From Trichosphaerium sp. ATCC 40318 (taxonomy: Eukaryota > Discosea > Flabellinia > Trichosidae): 64,000 nt of DNA. This document shows, in pieces, positions 59,270 through 64,000 of this stretch. Position numbers and translations under genes: made by a program. The notes under the pieces are model-generated. The model was not told where the DNA came from. It was given only the letters and a program-made list of their open reading frames with translations, and did no database searches. Position 1 is the stretch's first letter; each line of letters begins with the position of its first letter. Location of the stretch: positions 1,054,001 through 1,118,000 of the forward strand of contig JALMLS010000322.1 in NCBI GenBank assembly GCA_038496445.1, given 5' to 3'.

Positions 59270-62200
59270 ATGTCGTCTCTATCTCCGTCAAGGCTAGCAG
59301 AGGTGAAAAATTACGCGTTAGCAGTTAAATATTGTTAATACCTCTGTAGGTGCTCCCAACTACAACTATTAGCGTAGAAATAGTTGGTACAGAGATAATA
59401 AAAGGAGTTGCCGCCACAAAACCGTATGTGGTGCGTCAAATACTCTCCCAACACATGCAAATCGCATGGGTGGGTTAAAAAGTACCTATTACTAACACCA
59501 AATGCCAAAGGTATACAAAATACGCGTTAACGTTGATAATGAACCACCTTGGATTGTGAATAGACGATTCCGGCAATTCGCGCAACTAAACGAGGAAGTA
59601 CGTTCATAAAGAAATCACCGTTCACTAATTGTGACAGCTACGCGCAACAGAAAATCTGACTAATAGCACCACATCCGTTGTTCCACGTCACTTTCCAAGC
59701 TGTACGTTTTGTTTTGTATAGTGATTGCAATATTGACACGCCCAACGAACAGCACGTCGATTATTTAATACAGAATCTGTCGTAACAGTAAGAAAGCGTG
59801 CATTAAAATTGGCGACATGGCTACGTGCTGTGGTGTGTACTCGACAATTGGCAGCTACACAAAAAGTATGGAATTTTCTTACTATGGGAAAGATTGTAAA
59901 GTGCGTCAAGTGAACCAATTATACATCCTAACACATAAACAAAGGGAAGCGCCAGGATCTCAGCCCGCATCTTTGCAAAAAGTGCCCATGTCTCAACCCA
60001 AATCTCCCAGAGAGCAATCTCATTCAGGATGGCTTTGGAAACTAAACTCCACTGGACAATGGAAGCGAAGGTAAGAACAAGTCGACTTTTTTCTTCATGT
60101 TTGGATGACTGGAGTAAAAGGTGGTTCGTGTTGCGAGGAGGAGTTCTTTATAAGTACAGCTCTCCTAATGCGAAGACGGTTTCAGACGCGTATGATGTAT
60201 CAGGTACAATTAGTCCTTTTTCTAAAACAAAGCGCTTAATACTATTTCAGGTGGCTTGGCTGATACTTTGGATTTGAATCCAGGTACTATAGCAACAGTA
60301 GATAAGAGGGAGAACCGTAAAACCCAAATGTATGCTACCAAGGCTGGTACTTCAGTGTTTGTGCCTGTCCTCACTAAGAATCAACTCAAACGATTTTCTC
60401 AAGCCGGGTATGCACACATGTATATTGTAAGCAACGAGTTGCTAACCTTTACAAAGGAGTGAGATTAAGCAAGAAGAAAGTCCAAGAAAGTGGCAACCTG
60501 TTGCAGTTTCTAGGACAACGTCTATGGCTCCACGTAAAATAGCTGCTACTACACAGATTAAAAGGAATGATTTTCATCGTGCTATGAGTCTTGGAGTTCA
60601 TCGACCTGAAAACGTTCCTTCAAAAAAAAAGGATTTCAAAGCTGAAGGCAAGTGCTATCGATTCTCGGATTTGATGATTTTCTTTGGATTGTCTGACTCT
60701 TTGATTCAGGCGGTAAGTCTCCTAGGAATGAAAGATCAAGAAAAGCAAAATTACGAGCGACCAAGAACAAGCGCAGAAACTCAAAAAAGTCACCAAAGAA
60801 CCAACAACGACAAATTTTAGTTAGTCTTCGTGTACGTCTCAAAAAATTTATCACTCTCAAGTACACATGGTTTTAACATACACTATAGGGATCAGATGAT
60901 GTTGTAAAAGTAACCATAGATTCAAATACAACAGTTACGCAGCTCATCAATAAGCTCAAGACACCGCCTGGTATGTTGCTTTTTTTGTCTTTTTTTTTTT
61001 TGGTTTTATTAACTGTGCCATAGATAACAAGTACTATGTGGTACTACATCCTCAAACTGGAAAATCTATGGGCCTTGGGATAGTATTGATGTCTATTAAC
61101 TTTGAATCGATAACTGTAAAACTTCGAAGTACTTGATTGATAATTCTAAGTAACGACGAATGTGTTCGCTAAACTCTACTAGGAAAAAAGCGAAGTCCAA
61201 GAAAAGCACCAGAAAACATTACTAGTGATAGTATAGTAGATGAACCAAGGAGAAGACATACAACTGCTGGATCTAAATCACCTACATTGACTTCTCCAAA
61301 ACAGAAGCGCAAGGGATCTAAATCACCTCTCCCTCATCGTAAAAAATCACGTCGGCTATCAGAACTAGCTCGTAAAGTTCCTGAGTTGCGCTTATCACCA
61401 AGAAAAGGACATATTCGTGAACGTAGCCAAAGTAATAGTAGTGTTTCTGTAAGACCATTGAGCATGTCAGCCAGTGTTCCCATGTGCGTTTTATCAGCAA
61501 GGCTATTTTTTTTGTGCCAACTATCCAATTTTTACAGATTTCCTCTAGGTTACCACCGCTTGACAGACTGACTGATCGAGATTCCGATTCCGATTATAGA
61601 CGGTCTCCTAGTCTGAAAAAGAAGCGTATAACGTCGGCTAGACGTGCATTTTCTACGAAGAAAACACCTCGTGGTGGCAACAAACAGACGAAAGATTTTG
61701 AATATTTTATATTTTTTGCCGAGACATTGACAGGAGAGCGATATATTCTGCTCACAGATACAGAAGCAGATAGACAGCGTTGGGTAGAGTGTGTAAACAC
61801 TCAATCCAATAGGGAACGAAGACGCAAAAACTCAACTTGGGATGTACGTTGTCTGCTTGAAATCGATTCATATTTTTTTTTTTGATTGTTTTTGGGACTT
61901 TCTTTGACTTGTTTCATTGTAGGGCAATAATCCAATATTTGGTATTGCGTTATCTGATGTTAAAGAGCAAGATATACAGAATAACGTGCCTTTGTTTTTC
62001 TCTGCAATTATCGATTTTCTTGGTATGCTTCTAGTTTTTTTTTTTTGTCTTTCAGTTGACAGGACATTCCCCTAATGACTTTACAATTTAGAAGCTACAG
62101 AATTAGAAAACGAATATTTATTTACGCGAAGTTCAGATGCTGTATTGCGACAGCAGGTGGATGATCGAATATTTGACATAAGGTTCAACCAACGCTTGTG

Positions 62201-64000
62201 TTTCGCTTTTCAACTAATTTTTTCTCTTTTTTTAACAGCATGGTTGACAGTCCACCAATTGTAAGTGCACTTATCCTTGACTATCTTAAGGCTATGCCAC
62301 ATCCATTAATACCATGGGATTTCTATGATTCATGTTTGGGCGCTTTTGAAGTGAAGGACGCGGTACGAACAATTTTTTTTTTGATTTGTTGATTTATTGA
62401 TATCAATGCTTCAGGCTGCTCGTTTCGAGATTGCCAATTTTGTGCTTCGCAAAATTCCACTGTTGAACTTGGCTGTATTGCGCAAGTTGTTCGCATTCCT
62501 CCATACGTACAGCGCGCAAAAATCAGATAAGATTAAACAGCTTGGGTTAAAGTTCTCTACTCTTGTTTTCAGACCTAAAAACGAGCGATGGCAGAGGAAG
62601 AATTCTCAAAAAGCTCAAAAAGCAACTCGAGCTATGATGACTAATTTTGATGAAATCTTTGGTGATTTACGTTCACCTGATAATCAAAATGATGTTTGGA
62701 ACAAAGGATCTGAAATTCTGGATCTAGAGCTTGAACAATTCCCAGAATACAAGGAAGAGGACCGTGATTGGATGGTAAACCTGGTTTTTTTCTCTTTTTT
62801 TTTCTAATGTTTTTGTGCAGGCTAAAGTTTTGGAATTTATGAAGGACAAGCACTACGAAGGTGATGAAGAGTTTGAGTACGTCATCTGTATACAAAACTT
62901 TTTGCTTAACCAGGTGTAGTTCTGGCGAAGGTGATCTTATACATCACCCACAGACCGAGTCTATTCCGACTCCTCAACCTCCGAAACAAGAGGTCCAACA
63001 GCCAAAAAAAATAGTCAAAGAAATGCCACCGAAAGCACCTTTGCCAAAGCCTAAATCACTGGTTCAACAAGAAGAAGAGTTGTGGGATATTGATGTACGG
63101 ACATCATAGTGCTTTTCTTATACTTGAAACTAATATTGCTGCAGACTGGTGACCTTGATGAATGGGGCGACGATGAACAAGCTTCTGGCTTAAAGGATAA
63201 GATTAAGTTGTTAACTGATGATTGGGACGAAGACGATTTTAACAACTCTAACGTTTCAACTGGTTCTGAAGAGTCTAGCAGTGGCTCTGTTGATTTTTTC
63301 GACCTTCAAAACAGAGGAAAATCAGTACGCTATGAGAAATTTCTTGTTTTGTTTCCCTTCGATGTATATATTCTAACCACTATACTCTTCTTAAGATTGC
63401 AAGTATTAAAACCAAACTTATTGCATACATTGACAAGAAGACATTCGTTAAAGTAGAAGCTGAAAGCGAAGCAAAAAAACTGGAGAATTTATACAAGGTA
63501 CTTTTACATAGTCTCGTTGTCTCATCTTTCTAATACTTTGTTCCCTAGTCTATTGACTTGTCTGATAAGCTCAAAGCTCACTTCTTTGGTGATAATGAGC
63601 AACAAGGAGATTCAACGCCTGTTAAACAAGAAATCAAAGAAGCTCCTAATAAGGAGAACAAGGCTCCAACTCCATCCGTTGTACTACCTCCAACAAGTCC
63701 TATAACGGACATAGAGCTTCCATTGCCTGCAGTGGCTGCCTTGAAACCAAAAGCATCTACCTCAACTGTGTTGGATCCGCCATCCATGGTTATTTCTACG
63801 CCAACAAAGCCTGCTGTCGTTAAGGATGATAATAGTCTTGATAATAGCAAGTCTTATGGAGATATGGACTTTAGCGAGTCTGAGTCTGAGGTACGTCTTT
63901 TACTGCAACAAAAAGTAGCGAAAAACGTGCTTAAACTTGTACTAGTCCTTTGAGGATTCAGAGTCGGATTCTGAGCAAATGAGACTTGCTGCAAGAGAAC
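59270..64000 (+). CDS. PX / split PH / RhoGAP-like protein (runs off the window)
   Basis: Long signalling gene, start ATG 59270 (MSSLSPSRLAEV). PX domain: TISVEIVGTEIIKGVAA, YKIRVNVDNEPPWIVNRRFR and QFAQLNEE (phosphoinositide-binding R-R-F), then RATENLTNSTTSVVPRHFPS. A PH domain begins at about 60027: SGWLWKLNSTGQWKRRWFVL and RGGVLYKYSSPNA, but is then interrupted by about 350 residues that include an RA/ubiquitin-like stretch (VKVTIDSNTTVTQLINKLK) and a Lys/Ser/Arg-rich tract (KSPTLTSPKQKRKGSKS). The PH helix resumes at FEYFIFFAETLTGERYILLT and DTEADRQRWVECVNTQ. A RhoGAP-like domain follows at about 61930-62590 (NPIFGIALSDV; PLFFSAIIDFLEAT; LFTRSSDAVLRQQVDDRIF; VSALILDYLKAMPHPLI), then acidic and Pro-rich regions to 64000. 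The GAP Arg finger position reads LFTRSS, not FRxSG. The C-terminus is cut by the window. Confidence 0.75.

Noticed and set aside
61318-61804. Minus-strand ORFs opposite the PX/PH/RhoGAP gene
   Set aside because: They overlap the Ser/Arg/Lys-rich insert whose codons read as open antisense; no independent support.

Overview
This window is nuclear DNA of a unicellular eukaryote. It is AT-rich, carries genes tightly packed on both strands, and is dense in short spliceosomal introns (most 45 to 100 nt, donors close to GTACGT or GTAAGT, T-rich tracts before AG). Nearly every long protein had to be read across exons; I spliced by eye and checked phases where I could. The mix of SH2 domains with a tyrosine-kinase-like (TKL) kinase, several F-box proteins, a class C GPCR and a Zn2Cys6 protein suits an amoeba-like unikont (Amoebozoa or a close lineage). 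I cannot name the genus. There is no bacterial operon, CRISPR array, rRNA or recognisable tRNA.

Layout. 0.1-6.1 kb: a 2-oxoglutarate/Fe(II) dioxygenase, an unknown minus-strand gene and an F-box/armadillo-repeat protein. 6.1-7.5 kb: low-complexity DNA with doubtful small exons. 7.5-12.3 kb: one long gene that joins a RhoGAP-like domain, a Cbl-like phosphotyrosine-binding module, two SH2 domains and a TKL kinase. 12.5-18.0 kb, mostly minus strand: a SAM methyltransferase, a plant-type arginase, a decayed LRR copy and a UPF0598 (C8orf82-like) gene. 18.3-23.1 kb: an ADP-ribosylglycohydrolase that splices in frame into an FHA/CUE-like/PARP protein. 23.8-29.1 kb: a beta-lactamase-like hydrolase, an F-box/LRR gene and an F-box/MORN-type gene. 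29.5-37.3 kb: a RanBP2-type zinc-finger protein, a CCCH protein, a nuclear cyclophilin and a two-unit ubiquitin gene. 38.9-46.1 kb: another F-box gene, a class C GPCR carrying a foldback element, and a Zn2Cys6 protein. 46.3-53.2 kb: a lysine-rich unknown protein, a FAM13-type protein, a TBC1D22-type Rab GAP, a small unknown and a malonyl-CoA:ACP transacylase. 53.5-64 kb: an SH3BGRL-type protein, a secreted deaminase, a DH-PH-C2 RhoGEF, pantetheine-phosphate adenylyltransferase and a PX/split-PH/RhoGAP protein that runs off the end.

Themes. Small-GTPase control recurs (two RhoGAP-like genes, one RhoGEF, one Rab GAP, one FAM13-type). Four different F-box proteins carry four different substrate-binding modules and sit with a ubiquitin gene. 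The most novel items are the predicted single polypeptide holding both an ADP-ribose eraser and an ADP-ribose writer, the RhoGAP/Cbl-TKB/SH2/SH2/TKL kinase, a ubiquitin unit that lacks Lys63, and a marked excess of the palindrome CACGTG.
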